A stretch of DNA of 64,000 nt from Dietzia sp. ANT_WB102 (GCF_008369165.1 NZ_VOBA01000001.1:930001-994000), one strand, 5' to 3'. Numbered from the stretch's first letter, positions 1 through 7,898 are shown. Program-made: numbers and translations. Notes: generated from the sequence alone by a model not told the origin.

Positions 1-70
1 AGGCGGCCGTTCAATACGGTCGTCCAGAAAGTTTGTCTATCTGTCAGCAGAAGGGCGCCGACACAAGTAC

Positions 71-86
71 GGTGACGTATGTCACA
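71..86 (+). promoter_or_regulatory. CRP/GlxR-like operator
   Basis: The site reads GGTGACGTATGTCACA. It matches the actinobacterial cAMP-receptor (GlxR/CRP) consensus TGTGA-N6-TCACA at 9 of 10 defined positions and has the TA centre favoured by GlxR. It ends 20 nt before the start codon of the mini-gene that follows, so bound protein would lie in the core promoter or leader region. Repression is the simplest guess. A class III cyclase gene is encoded about 8 kb downstream. Confidence 0.55.
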
Positions 87-106
87 CGATGTGAGGAGGT
101 ATTCCG

Positions 107-232
107 ATGTTGCAGAACGCGCTGGTAGCAACGTTGCGGGTAGGCGTGGCCACCTACAGCGGGGTGGCGCAGATCGTCGTGGATAACACCCTCGGCCGGG
201 TTCTCGACACCAACCCCAACAAAGTCCGGTGA
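107..232 (+). CDS. 41-residue mini-protein, function unknown
   Basis: The 41-codon ORF starts at ATG and ends in TGA at 230-232. It has the strongest ribosome binding site in this part of the window (GAGGAGGT at 93-100, 6 nt before ATG). The product begins MLQNALVATLRVGVATYSGV and is mildly amphipathic at the N-terminus, with a polar basic end (NPNKVR). It has no signal peptide, Cys or recognised domain. The CRP/GlxR-like site lies just upstream. I cannot assign a function. A leader peptide, small membrane-associated protein or regulatory peptide are all possible. No attenuator-like hairpin follows, which argues against a classical leader peptide. It is called because the RBS, start and operator are so well placed. 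Confidence 0.55.
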   Translation: MLQNALVATLRVGVATYSGVAQIVVDNTLGRVLDTNPNKVR

Positions 233-277
233 CCGCGACCGGCCGCTCCGCCGTGCTCCTCCGCGCGTTGTAGGCGG

Positions 278-556
278 CTACTGACCGTCGGTCGTGCCGT
301 CCGAGCCTCCGACCGCGCGGTCCGGTTGCTCGGGGCTCCGATACACCTTCTTCTGCTCCTCGCGCCGGGCGGCGTTTCCTCCGTCCGTCCCGGTCGCCGC
401 CGTGGAGCCCGTTGCTTCTGCCTCCGAGTCGGCCTCGTCCGTACGGCGGGTGATGGCTCCGTCTCCGGCGACGGAGCCATCGATAGTGTTCCCGAGTTCG
501 TCGGGAGACACCTCCGGGATGTGGGCGGTGTCCTCGGGTCGGGGCGAGTCGGTCAC
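278..556 (-). CDS. Small acidic hydrophilic protein, hypothetical
   Basis: The product is a 92-residue, Asp/Glu/Thr/Gly-rich, apparently disordered protein beginning MTDSPRPEDTAHIPEVSPDE and ending in a Gly/Asp-rich tail. It has no Cys, no membrane segment and no known domain. The start is GTG at 556, chosen because GGAGG lies 5 nt upstream. The reverse frame has the codon third-position GC bias expected for coding DNA here. Its repeated DGSVAGDGA segment creates an 11-bp inverted repeat at 452-462/471-481 that is explained by coding. It is transcribed divergently from dapA. I do not recognise it. It may be a lineage-specific conserved protein. Confidence 0.55.
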   Translation of the reverse strand: MTDSPRPEDTAHIPEVSPDELGNTIDGSVAGDGAITRRTDEADSEAEATGSTAATGTDGGNAARREEQKKVYRSPEQPDRAVGGSDGTTDGQ

Positions 557-694
557 GGGTGCCTCCGCGGTCCTCGGGGTGAGCGCCGGTCGCCCGGCGC
601 CGGGGTAGTGATGACAGTAGTCCCGTCAGCCCGGCCCCGTCGGAATCCCGCACCTGTGCCGCCAGCGGAATCCCGCCGCCGCGCCGCGGTGGCT

Positions 695-700
695 TAGTCT
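695..700 (+). promoter_or_regulatory. Probable -10 box for leaderless dapA
   Basis: TAGTCT fits the actinobacterial TANNNT -10 motif and ends 7 nt before the ATG at 708. There is no Shine-Dalgarno sequence, so transcription probably starts at or next to the A of the start codon. This supports ATG 708 over the GTG at 702. Confidence 0.5.
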
Positions 701-707
701 TGTGCGC

Positions 708-1595
708 ATGTCGGACAATCCCTTCGGTCGGGTCATCACCGCGATGGTGACCCCCATGCACGATGACGGCTCGATCGACTTCGATGGCCTGCAGCGGCTC
801 GCAGTTCACCTCGCAGACCATGGTCACGACGGACTGCTGGTCAACGGCACGACCGGTGAGTCCGCGACGACCACCGACGATGAGGACTACGACTGTGTGG
901 CCGCCGTCGTCGAGGCGGTCGGCGATCGCGTGCAGGTCATGGCCGGGTGCGGGACCAACGACACGGAGCACTCAATGCGCGCGGCCCGAGAGATGGTCGC
1001 GCGCGGCGCTGACGCCCTGCTCGTGGTGACCCCGTATTACAACAAGCCCACCCAGCACGGAATCGTCGAGCACTTCCGGATGATCGCCGAGGCCGCGGAC
1101 CGTCCGATCATGGCCTATGACATCCCGGGCCGCACCGGTACCGCTCTGGCGACGGACACGATCCGACGGTTGGGCGAGATTCCCCAGGTGCGGGCCGTCA
1201 AGGACGCCAAGGGCGACCTGTTCGAAGCCAGCCGGCTCATCGCCGAGACCGACCTGCTCTGGTTCTCCGGTGACGACGTGCTCAACCTGGCCTTCCTCGC
1301 CCTCGGTGCCACGGGCATCGTCTCGGTGGTCGGCCATGTCGCCGGCGACGACTACCGCGCGATGATCCAGGCCGTTGACGCCGGGGACCTGCCCCGCGCC
1401 CGCGAGATCCACACCCGTCTCATCCCGGCGGTGGACGCGATCATGCACACCTCGCAGGGGGCCATCCAGGTGAAGGCCGCGCTGAAGCTGGCCGGCCTCA
1501 TCGGCTCGGATCGCCTGCGCATGCCCCTCCTCCAGGGTCCGCCTGAGCATGTGGCCAAGCTGCGAGACGGGCTGGCCGCGTCAGGACTCGGCTGA
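708..1595 (+). CDS. dapA: 4-hydroxy-tetrahydrodipicolinate synthase
   Basis: DapA condenses pyruvate with aspartate semialdehyde, the first committed step to lysine and meso-diaminopimelate for peptidoglycan. The 295-residue protein is one full-length TIM-barrel domain. Visible signatures are GTTGES (47-52) that binds the pyruvate carboxyl, Tyr110-Tyr111 of TPYYNKP, catalytic Tyr137 in YDIPGRTG, and the Schiff-base Lys165 in AVKDAKGD. A GTG lies two codons upstream, but the -10 box 7 nt before ATG 708 suggests a leaderless transcript from the ATG. It stands alone here and is not next to dapB. It converges on the SDR gene with only 10 bp between stops. A related NAL/DapA-family aldolase is less likely because all DapA residues are present. 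Confidence 0.93.
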   Translation: MSDNPFGRVITAMVTPMHDDGSIDFDGLQRLAVHLADHGHDGLLVNGTTGESATTTDDEDYDCVAAVVEAVGDRVQVMAGCGTNDTEHSMRAAREMVARGADALLVVTPYYNKPTQHGIVEHFRMIAEAADRPIMAYDIPGRTGTALATDTIRRLGEIPQVRAVKDAKGDLFEASRLIAETDLLWFSGDDVLNLAFLALGATGIVSVVGHVAGDDYRAMIQAVDAGDLPRAREIHTRLIPAVDAIMHTSQGAIQVKAALKLAGLIGSDRLRMPLLQGPPEHVAKLRDGLAASGLG

Positions 1596-1605
1596 CCCGT
1601 CGCGG

Positions 1606-2520
1606 CTACGCCCGCTGGAACTCGGTCATCTCCGTGCACCGCTCCCACAGCGCGGCGGACACGGACTGGTCGTACGAACGTCGACTGGACGTGGTGACCT
1701 CCGGGTGCCCACGCAGACCTCCGAGACGATCGGGGCCGACGAACTCACCGCCGGCGAGGCCGGGCATCGTCGCAGCGAACAGGACGGACAGCGCCCCCAT
1801 CTCCGGCGTCAGTCCCGCCCACGTCATGGAGTTGCCGAGCTCGAAGAAGCGGTCGGCCAGCGGCTTCCCGCTCTGGCGAATGAGCTCGGTCGCGGTGTAA
1901 CCGGGGTGCGCGGCGAGGGACTTCAGCCCATTGCCGCCCCGGTCGAAGTGGCGCTGCCATTCGTAGGCCAGCATGATGCACGCCAGCTTGGAGTTCGCGT
2001 ACGCCGCCATTGGGCCGTACCCGCGCGCGTCCATGTTGAGGTCGTCCGTGTCGAGCCGTCCGCGCAGGTGGGCGAGCGAGCCGAGCCAGACGACCCGGTC
2101 TGTCAGCATTGGCTCCAGCCCGCGGGTGAGCGCATGGTGGGCGAGCACGTTGACCCCGAATTGCATCTCGTGGCCTTGGGCGGTGCGAGCGTGGGGGATG
2201 TTCATCAGCCCGGCGTTGTTGACCAAGACGTCGACCTGTCCGCCCGCCGCCGCTGTGGCCGCCACGAACTCGTCGACCGAGTCCAGGTCCGCCATGTCGA
2301 CCAGGCGCACCTCTGCGAGCCCGCGTGTCTCGGCGGGGAGCGTCGCGCGAGCCGCCTCCGCCTTGTCCACATTTCTGCAGGCCATGATGACCCGGGCGCC
2401 CCGAGCCGTGAGCGCCGCCGTGATCGCCAGGCCGATCCCGCCATTGGCGCCCGTGACCACGAAGGTCCGGCCTGCCTGGTCGGGGATGTCGGCAGCGGAC
2501 CATCTGTGCGATCGGTTCAT
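1606..2520 (-). CDS. SDR family oxidoreductase (retinol-dehydrogenase-like)
   Basis: This is a classical short-chain dehydrogenase of 304 residues. The Rossmann motif TGANGGIG is at 23-30, and an Arg (ACRN, 49) favours NADP(H). NNAG is at 101-104, Ser148 and Tyr174-x3-Lys178 form the catalytic set, and a long C-terminal substrate loop follows. The family resembles retinol dehydrogenase 11-14/WWOX-like SDRs, which in actinobacteria reduce or oxidise unknown lipid aldehydes or alcohols. The start at MNRSHRW (2520) keeps the usual N-terminal length. An in-frame ATG 14 codons upstream would add an atypical extension. No operon partner is present, and the 3' end faces dapA. The substrate is unknown. 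Confidence 0.85.
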   Translation of the reverse strand: MNRSHRWSAADIPDQAGRTFVVTGANGGIGLAITAALTARGARVIMACRNVDKAEAARATLPAETRGLAEVRLVDMADLDSVDEFVAATAAAGGQVDVLVNNAGLMNIPHARTAQGHEMQFGVNVLAHHALTRGLEPMLTDRVVWLGSLAHLRGRLDTDDLNMDARGYGPMAAYANSKLACIMLAYEWQRHFDRGGNGLKSLAAHPGYTATELIRQSGKPLADRFFELGNSMTWAGLTPEMGALSVLFAATMPGLAGGEFVGPDRLGGLRGHPEVTTSSRRSYDQSVSAALWERCTEMTEFQRA

Positions 2521-2673
2521 GAGGGTCAGTGAACCAGCCGCGCCTGCCCTGTGGTGGCGCATCCGTGTGGTAACGCCGGGATATCATCTGCGATGTTCTT
2601 GTGACACACTCGTCGGGTGCGCGCGTGAGACGTTCCCACGAGCCACGAGACCTCGAGACCCCGGAGTAGCTTC

Positions 2674-3492
2674 ATGACGTTCGACCGCCGAACCTTCCTT
2701 CGCCGCGCCGGCCTCGGCGCTGCCGGGGCAGGCGCCCTCGCCGCGGGACTCACCCCTGCGGCGGGTGCCCAGTCCTCGATCCCCGCCGAGCTCGGGGCAC
2801 TGCCGGGGGCCGGCGCCGGGGTCCCGATAGGCACCCTGCTCGACTACGCGTCCGGCCCGCCGTCGGCGGCGTCGGTCCGCGCGGCCGGACATCTGGGCTC
2901 CGTGCGCTACTGCTCCAACCGTCGGCCGGACGCCCGGTGGATGACCGGCAAGCCGCTGCTGCGCCGTGAGGTCGACGACTTCCGAGCCCACGGGCTCAAC
3001 ATGGTCTCCTGCTACCAGTTCGGGCGTGCGGAGACCGCAGACTGGAAGGAAGGGGCCGCAGGCGGCAACCGTCACGCCCCGATCGGCATCGGAATTCATC
3101 GCTCTGCCGGGGGCCCTTCGGGTGTCCCGATGTACGTGGCGATCGACGACAACCCCACCCGCTGGCAGTTCGACAACCAGATCCGCCCGTACCTCGAGCG
3201 CTGGCGTGACCACCTCCGCGGTGCGGGGATGAAGCTCGGGGTGTACGCCAATGCCCCCACTATCGACTGGTGCCGTCAGGTCGGCCTCGGGCAGTACTTC
3301 TGGCAGCATGACTGGGGCTCCGGCGGGCGACTGAATCCGGCCGCCACCATCCACCAGCTTCCGGTCAACCAGCAGGTCACCGTCGGTGGAATTGTGTCCG
3401 ATCTGAACCGTGTCTACGCGCTCGACTACGGCCAGTGGTGGCCGATCGACCCGATCGCTCTCGCACAGTCGGCTCTCGGCAGTTCGATCTGA
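2674..3492 (+). CDS. Tat-exported DUF1906 (Rv2525c-like) protein
   Basis: The 272-residue protein starts with a twin-arginine signal (RRTFLRRAGLGAAG, then an Ala-rich h-region and AGA cleavage site near 30). The rest is one DUF1906 domain, a glycoside-hydrolase-like TIM barrel. It includes a conserved acidic pair in YVAIDDNP and the LGVYAN strand. M. tuberculosis Rv2525c is the named relative: Tat-secreted, wall-associated, and linked to envelope properties, with no proven catalytic activity. A GGAG ribosome binding site lies just upstream of ATG. A strong hairpin terminator follows at 3522-3560. It likely acts outside the membrane on or near peptidoglycan/arabinogalactan. The substrate is unknown. 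Confidence 0.82.
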   Translation: MTFDRRTFLRRAGLGAAGAGALAAGLTPAAGAQSSIPAELGALPGAGAGVPIGTLLDYASGPPSAASVRAAGHLGSVRYCSNRRPDARWMTGKPLLRREVDDFRAHGLNMVSCYQFGRAETADWKEGAAGGNRHAPIGIGIHRSAGGPSGVPMYVAIDDNPTRWQFDNQIRPYLERWRDHLRGAGMKLGVYANAPTIDWCRQVGLGQYFWQHDWGSGGRLNPAATIHQLPVNQQVTVGGIVSDLNRVYALDYGQWWPIDPIALAQSALGSSI

Positions 3493-3521
3493 TCGGGTAG
3501 CGCGATCTGATCGCGGATAAT

Positions 3522-3560
3522 GGCAGCGGCCGGCCGGGTGATCCCCGACCGGCCGCTGCC
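3522..3560 (+). terminator. Strong hairpin terminator
   Basis: A perfect 12-bp GC-rich stem (GGCAGCGGCCGG paired with CCGGCCGCTGCC) lies 29 nt after the DUF1906 stop codon. The loop can pair further. There is no long U-tract, which is common in high-GC actinobacteria. It may serve the convergent ABM gene as well. Confidence 0.7.
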
Positions 3561-3603
3561 GTCTCATGTCATCTCAGGCAGGGTCGTGCCGTTCCGACGG
3601 GAC

Positions 3604-3927
3604 CTACTCGACCGTGATCTCGCCCATCGTTCCCCACTCCTCACCGTCGGCGGTGGTGTTGATGATCCTCGGGGTCCGTTCGAGGTACTGGGCGGCAGAA
3701 CCGGTGAACTCCTTGAAGTGGGCGGAGTTCACGTGCTCGACCGGGGCCTCGCCCTCCCGGAAGGCCTCGCACAGCAGGAAGGTGGACGGGGACTCCGGCG
3801 AGCGGTACCAGTCAAACCACAGGTTGCCCTGCTCTGCGCGGGTGGCTTCGGTGAAATCGCGGGTGATCTCGAGCCAGGAATCGGCGAACTCGGGTTTGAC
3901 GTCGAAACGCACGTTGATGAGGATCAT
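3604..3927 (-). CDS. Putative quinol monooxygenase (ABM domain)
   Basis: The product is a 107-residue single-domain protein of the antibiotic-biosynthesis-monooxygenase (dimeric alpha-beta barrel) family. It begins MILINVRFDVKPEF and contains the typical W-x6-F segment, WFDWYRS, and an HxxxxHFKEF-like helix (VNSAHFKEF). Relatives such as E. coli YgiN oxidise menadiol without cofactors. Others bind haem or have no known substrate. ATG 3927 was chosen because the longer in-frame extension is arginine-rich and lacks family similarity. It is transcribed on its own, between the DUF1906 and cysE genes. A role in quinol or reactive-aromatic detoxification is an inference. Confidence 0.75.
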   Translation of the reverse strand: MILINVRFDVKPEFADSWLEITRDFTEATRAEQGNLWFDWYRSPESPSTFLLCEAFREGEAPVEHVNSAHFKEFTGSAAQYLERTPRIINTTADGEEWGTMGEITVE

Positions 3928-4054
3928 GACCCCATCCTGCCGCGCCCCGCGCAGTCCGTCGAGCGAGCTGCCGTGGGCGGCGTCGCAGAGCACGTGCCGA
4001 GGATTCCGCACGCGAGAGAATTGGTGCGACTCGCCCCGATCACGGGGGCGGGCC

Positions 4055-4060
4055 TACGCT
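4055..4060 (+). promoter_or_regulatory. Probable -10 box for leaderless cysE
   Basis: TACGCT (TANNNT) is followed by exactly 7 nt and then GTG at 4068. No Shine-Dalgarno sequence is present. The arrangement matches a leaderless transcript starting at the GTG. Confidence 0.5.
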
Positions 4061-4067
4061 GTATCAG

Positions 4068-4907
4068 GTGACCATCGAGCTGAGCATCGAGAACCCCTGT
4101 GTCCCACAGGCGGAGGCCGACTCCTCCGTCCGCGCCGTATGGGACCGACTGTCGGTGGACGCGAGCTCGAGCAGGAACGAGCCGCTGATCGCAGGACTCG
4201 TCCTGGATCTCATTGACGGGTGCGATGACCTCGGCGAGTCCCTCGCACGTCTAGCCGCCTCCAGGATCGCGACCCCTGAGATCGGCCGGCACGTGCTGGA
4301 GAAGGAGATCCGGGCGGTCCTGGCGGAGCATCCCCACGTCCTGGAGGCTGTCGCAGCCGACCTCGTGGTGAGCTACGAGCGCAACCCGGCGTATCCCAAC
4401 TACCTGGTGCCCTATCTCTTCGCCAAGGGGTTCCTCGGCCTACAGGTGCACAGGGTGGCCCACGAGATGTGGAATGCCGGCCGGGTCATGGCGGCCTCGT
4501 TTTTGCAGAGTCGCATCTCCGAGGTGTTCGCGATGGACATCCACCCTGCCGCCCGCGTCGGCTCGGGCATCCTCGTCGATCACGCCACGGGGATCGTCGT
4601 GGGTGAAACCTGCGTAATTGGTGACGGGGTATCGATCCTGCAAGGCGTCACCCTCGGCGGGACCGGGAACGAGGACGGCGACCGTCATCCCAAGATCGGC
4701 TCGGGTGTCCTGCTGTCCGCCGGGTCGATAGTGCTCGGTAACGTCCGCGTGGGTGACTGTTCCAAGGTGGCCGCCGGGTCGGTGGTCCTGCATGAGGTTC
4801 CGCCCCACACCACCGTTGCCGGGGTTCCCGCGAAGGTGGTCCGGCGGCACGCCGATTCACTGGTCCCCGCCGAGCGGATGGACCAGGAAATCGACCTCGA
4901 GGGTTAG
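4068..4907 (+). CDS. cysE: Serine O-acetyltransferase
   Basis: CysE makes O-acetylserine from L-serine and acetyl-CoA, the substrate for cysteine synthase. The 279-residue protein is the long form: an alpha-helical N-terminal domain (about 20-150) followed by a left-handed hexapeptide-repeat helix (about 155-255). Asp171-His172 in VDHATGIVVGE and His207 in GDRHPKIG correspond to the E. coli catalytic Asp157/His158 and His193. Many actinobacteria have a shorter CysE next to cysK. Here the long form is not beside cysK. The start is GTG at 4068, supported by the -10 box 7 nt upstream. The C-terminal tail is long enough to carry the feedback/cysteine-synthase-binding segment, but it does not end in the E. 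coli-type Ile. The response-regulator gene begins 12 bp after the stop. Confidence 0.9.
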   Translation: MTIELSIENPCVPQAEADSSVRAVWDRLSVDASSSRNEPLIAGLVLDLIDGCDDLGESLARLAASRIATPEIGRHVLEKEIRAVLAEHPHVLEAVAADLVVSYERNPAYPNYLVPYLFAKGFLGLQVHRVAHEMWNAGRVMAASFLQSRISEVFAMDIHPAARVGSGILVDHATGIVVGETCVIGDGVSILQGVTLGGTGNEDGDRHPKIGSGVLLSAGSIVLGNVRVGDCSKVAAGSVVLHEVPPHTTVAGVPAKVVRRHADSLVPAERMDQEIDLEG

Positions 4908-4919
4908 GGCGGCCTACTG

Positions 4920-5609
4920 ATGCGGGTCCTGGTAGTCGACGATGAGCCGGCGCTGAGGGAGAGTCTGCGCCGAGGACTCGTCACGGGCGGGTGGGCCGTC
5001 GAGACCGCTGCCGATGGTGAAGCCGGGCTCGAGATGGCCTGCGACGACGAGTTCGACGTGGTCGTACTGGACATCATGATGCCGCGCCGGAGCGGATACG
5101 AGGTGGTCCGCGAGATGCGCCGCCGCGAGGTGTGGACCCCGGTTCTCATGCTCACCGCCAAAGACGGCGAATACGACGAGGCTGACGCCTTTGACCTGGG
5201 CGCCGACGACTACCTCGTCAAACCCTTCTCGTTCGTCGTCCTGGAGGCACGGCTACGGGCGCTCGTGCGGCGGGGTGCACCGGAACGCCCGACGACGTTC
5301 GAGGCCGGCGACCTGGTGGTGGACCCGGCCGCGCGGGACGTCCGCCGTGGTGAGACGCGGATCAGCGTGACCGCCCGGGAATACGCCGTGCTCGAGTACC
5401 TCATCCGCAACCGCAATCAGGTGGTCTCCAAGACCCAGATCATGCGGGCCGTGTGGGATGCCGCCTACGACGGTGACGACAACATCGTCGAGGTGTACGT
5501 CGGCTACCTGCGCCGCAAGATCGACGCACCGTTCGGTTCCCACGCGATCGAAACCGTGCGTGGGCAGGGCTACCGGCTCGTGGACAGCACGGCGACCATC
5601 CGCGTTTAG
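4920..5609 (+). CDS. OmpR-family response regulator
   Basis: The 229-residue regulator has a receiver domain (1-118) and a winged-helix DNA-binding domain (about 130-225). The phosphorylation pocket is intact: Asp7-Asp8, phospho-acceptor Asp51 in VVLDIMMP, Thr in MLTAKD, and Lys in YLVKPF. The effector domain shows the usual TAREYAVLEYL and VRGQGYRL. It resembles mycobacterial MprA/PrrA-type regulators. It begins 12 bp after cysE, so it could be co-transcribed with it. Its stop codon overlaps the stop of a sensor kinase on the other strand by 4 bp (TTAG). The pair is therefore probably cognate but tail-to-tail, not the usual operon. Targets are unknown. Confidence 0.9.
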   Translation: MRVLVVDDEPALRESLRRGLVTGGWAVETAADGEAGLEMACDDEFDVVVLDIMMPRRSGYEVVREMRRREVWTPVLMLTAKDGEYDEADAFDLGADDYLVKPFSFVVLEARLRALVRRGAPERPTTFEAGDLVVDPAARDVRRGETRISVTAREYAVLEYLIRNRNQVVSKTQIMRAVWDAAYDGDDNIVEVYVGYLRRKIDAPFGSHAIETVRGQGYRLVDSTATIRV

Positions 5610-7111
5610 CCCGAGTCGATCGGCGGACCGCCCGCGTCGTCAGGATCATCCTCGACACTCTGGACCGGTAGTTCGATGACGAACCTCGCGCCACCGCCGG
5701 GCGCATCCGCCACCCGCACCGTGCCGCCGTGGGAGCGCGTGATTTCGGCGACGATCGCCAGGCCCAGTCCCGATCCGCCCTTGCCCCGCGCGCGGTCCGC
5801 GTCGAGTCGGGCGAAGCGATCGAACACCGAATCCCTCTGTTCGGGGGGCACGCCCTCGCCGTCGTCGTCGACACAGATCACTGCGCGTGGCGCTGAGGGC
5901 GCCGCCCGGTCAACGGCGAGTCGCAGCGCAATCCGACCGCGCGCGTGGCGGCGCGCATTGTCGGCCAGATTGCGTACCACGCGCTGCAGGGCGTCCGGAT
6001 CGCCGACCAGGCGCGCGGGCTCCACCGAGGCCGCGACCTCGATGCCGTGCCCGTCCATTCCGCCCCCCTCCAGTCCGCGGAGGCGGGCGGCCTCCGAGAG
6101 CACGATGTCGTCAAGGTCCACGTCCTCGCGGCGCAACGGGCGCCCGCGTTCGTCGTTCTTGGCCAGCAGGAGCAGGTCCTCGACCATCGTCCGCATACGC
6201 TGCACCTCGGGCAGGAGAAGCTCGTCGACTGTCTCCACGTCCACCGGTGTGCCCGAGGTGGACGACAGTTCGAGCATCGTCGACAGCGTGGACAGCGGAC
6301 TGCGCAACTCGTGGGAGGCGTCGCCGACAAAGGCGACCTGGGCGGTGCGTGCGGCGTCGAGGCGGGCCAGCATGGCGTTCATGGTGCGGGCCAGTCGGGC
6401 GATCTCGTCCTCTGCCTCGGGGACCGGAACCCGCTCGCCGCGGCCGGAGGCGGAGATCTCGGCGACGCGGGACCGGATCGACTCGACCGGCCGCAGCACC
6501 CGGCCCATGGCGACGTACACGAACACCGCCGTGGCCAGGCCGGCGACGGGCACGAACGACAGGAACAGGATGGCGCCAGCGGCGAGGACGGTGTCGTAGC
6601 GATTGCTGTCAGTGGCCACGTCCACGGTCAGGGTCACCCCACGGACGTCCACGCCGACTGACGTGACGCGCAGGTCGGCTCCGTTCGGTGCGTCGAGTTC
6701 GCGTTGGACGACCTGTCCAGGCTCCGGCGCGGGCAGTGCGGGTACGTCCTCGAGTCCGTGGGTGACCTGCCCGGCGAGGATGCTGCCGTCCGGAGTGACG
6801 ACTCGGACCAGGTCCACCCCGGACAGCGGCTCGGAGACCAACTCGATGGAAGCCTGCGGGCCCTGGGTGGCCAACGCGTCCGCGACGTCGACCGCCCGGC
6901 CCCGGTCGGCGGAATCGATCGCCCCATGGACTGCCGAGCGGAGAAGCAGCCACGCGCCGCCGGCCGCCGCCGCCAACACCAGGATGACAACGGCGGTGGC
7001 GACCACGGTCGTGGCGACACGGATGGGCCAGCGACGGGGGGCCGTGAGGGCGTCGCGGTTCAGGGGCACGCGGTTCGGTCGCACGATTCCATTGTGCGGT
7101 CTCGCCCGCAT
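5606..7111 (-). CDS. Sensor histidine kinase, convergent with its likely regulator
   Basis: This is a 501-residue membrane kinase: TM1 about 31-56, a 115-residue extracytoplasmic sensor (about 60-172), TM2 about 174-200, HAMP 201-253, HisKA with phospho-acceptor His267 in ASHELRSP, and a HATPase domain. The ATPase domain carries the N-box (NLADNARRH), G1 (DDDGEGVP) and G2 (GKGGSGLGLA). All catalytic boxes are present. It ends 4 bp inside the end of the response-regulator gene. The start shown is the first ATG. A GTG nine codons in (7084), preceded by CACAAT and 6 nt, is a reasonable leaderless alternative. The sensor domain is not one I recognise. The partner is inferred from position only. 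Confidence 0.88.
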   Translation of the reverse strand: MRARPHNGIVRPNRVPLNRDALTAPRRWPIRVATTVVATAVVILVLAAAAGGAWLLLRSAVHGAIDSADRGRAVDVADALATQGPQASIELVSEPLSGVDLVRVVTPDGSILAGQVTHGLEDVPALPAPEPGQVVQRELDAPNGADLRVTSVGVDVRGVTLTVDVATDSNRYDTVLAAGAILFLSFVPVAGLATAVFVYVAMGRVLRPVESIRSRVAEISASGRGERVPVPEAEDEIARLARTMNAMLARLDAARTAQVAFVGDASHELRSPLSTLSTMLELSSTSGTPVDVETVDELLLPEVQRMRTMVEDLLLLAKNDERGRPLRREDVDLDDIVLSEAARLRGLEGGGMDGHGIEVAASVEPARLVGDPDALQRVVRNLADNARRHARGRIALRLAVDRAAPSAPRAVICVDDDGEGVPPEQRDSVFDRFARLDADRARGKGGSGLGLAIVAEITRSHGGTVRVADAPGGGARFVIELPVQSVEDDPDDAGGPPIDSG

Positions 7112-7233
7112 CTGGACTGAAGGCCCATCTTTTTGACGCCGCCAGTCTGCCGCCGCCGTTAGTTTGATGTCATGTCAGTAAAGTAAGGTTGGGGGTGTCA
7201 GAGAGCAGGTCGTTGAACGAGAGGGGACCACGA

Positions 7234-7797
7234 GTGAAGATCGGCATCATTCTGGGCAGCATCCGCGAGGAGCGCTCCGGCAAGTCCGTGGCCGAGTGGG
7301 TCGCGGAGCAGGCGCAGACTCGGCAGGACGCCACCTATGAGCTGATCGACCTCAAGTCCTTCGATGTCCCGCTGCTCACCTCGGCCACCGTGCCGGGGGC
7401 AGCGAAGAAGAAGTACGACGACGACCGGGTCGCCAGGTGGAGCCACGTCATCGACTCCTTTGACGCGTTTGTCTTTGTCACTCCCGAGTACAACCACAGT
7501 GTCCCGGGCGGGCTGAAGAATGCCTTCGACTCGCTGGGCAGCGAGTGGTCCCACAAGCCCGTCGCGTTTGTCTCCTACGGAGCCGAGGGTGGTGTGCGTG
7601 CCGTCGAGCATTGGCGGCAGATAGTGGCCAATTTCCACATGTTCGGCGTGCGTCAGCAGATATCGCTGAGCCTGTTCAGCGAGTTCGGCCCCGAGGGCGT
7701 GCGGCCGTCCGAGCGCCGACCCGAGGAGCTGGCCACGATGTTCGGCCAGCTCGAGCAGGCCACCCGGCGCTTTTCGCTGGCGCACGCAGACGCCTGA
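7234..7797 (+). CDS. NADPH-dependent FMN reductase family protein
   Basis: The 187-residue flavodoxin-like protein begins with KIGIILGSIREERSGK, the FMN-phosphate loop of the NADPH-dependent FMN reductase/azoreductase family. FVTPEYNHSVPGGLKNAFD is the family signature, and SYGAEGGVRAVE follows. Members reduce FMN, quinones or azo compounds, and some serve as flavin donors. GTG 7234 was chosen because GAGAGGGG lies 7-14 nt upstream. The in-frame ATG 15 codons earlier would add a non-family extension. It is divergent from the sensor kinase (122 bp between), and a strong hairpin ends the transcription unit. A role in redox stress beside tpx is plausible but not shown. Confidence 0.85.
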   Translation: MKIGIILGSIREERSGKSVAEWVAEQAQTRQDATYELIDLKSFDVPLLTSATVPGAAKKKYDDDRVARWSHVIDSFDAFVFVTPEYNHSVPGGLKNAFDSLGSEWSHKPVAFVSYGAEGGVRAVEHWRQIVANFHMFGVRQQISLSLFSEFGPEGVRPSERRPEELATMFGQLEQATRRFSLAHADA

Positions 7798-7824
7798 GAC
7801 TCGGAGTCGTCAGTCAACGACAAA

Positions 7825-7850
7825 GCCCGCCCCGGAGAAACGGGGCGGGC
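7825..7850. terminator. Bidirectional terminator between FMN reductase and tpx
   Basis: A perfect 10-bp stem, GCCCGCCCCG and CGGGGCGGGC, encloses the 6-nt loop GAGAAA. AAA precedes it and TT follows it, so it can work for the convergent genes on both sides. Confidence 0.75.
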
Positions 7851-7898
7851 TTCGTCGTCGGCTCGATCTGCGTGTGGTCTCCTACGTGCAGTGAGCTC

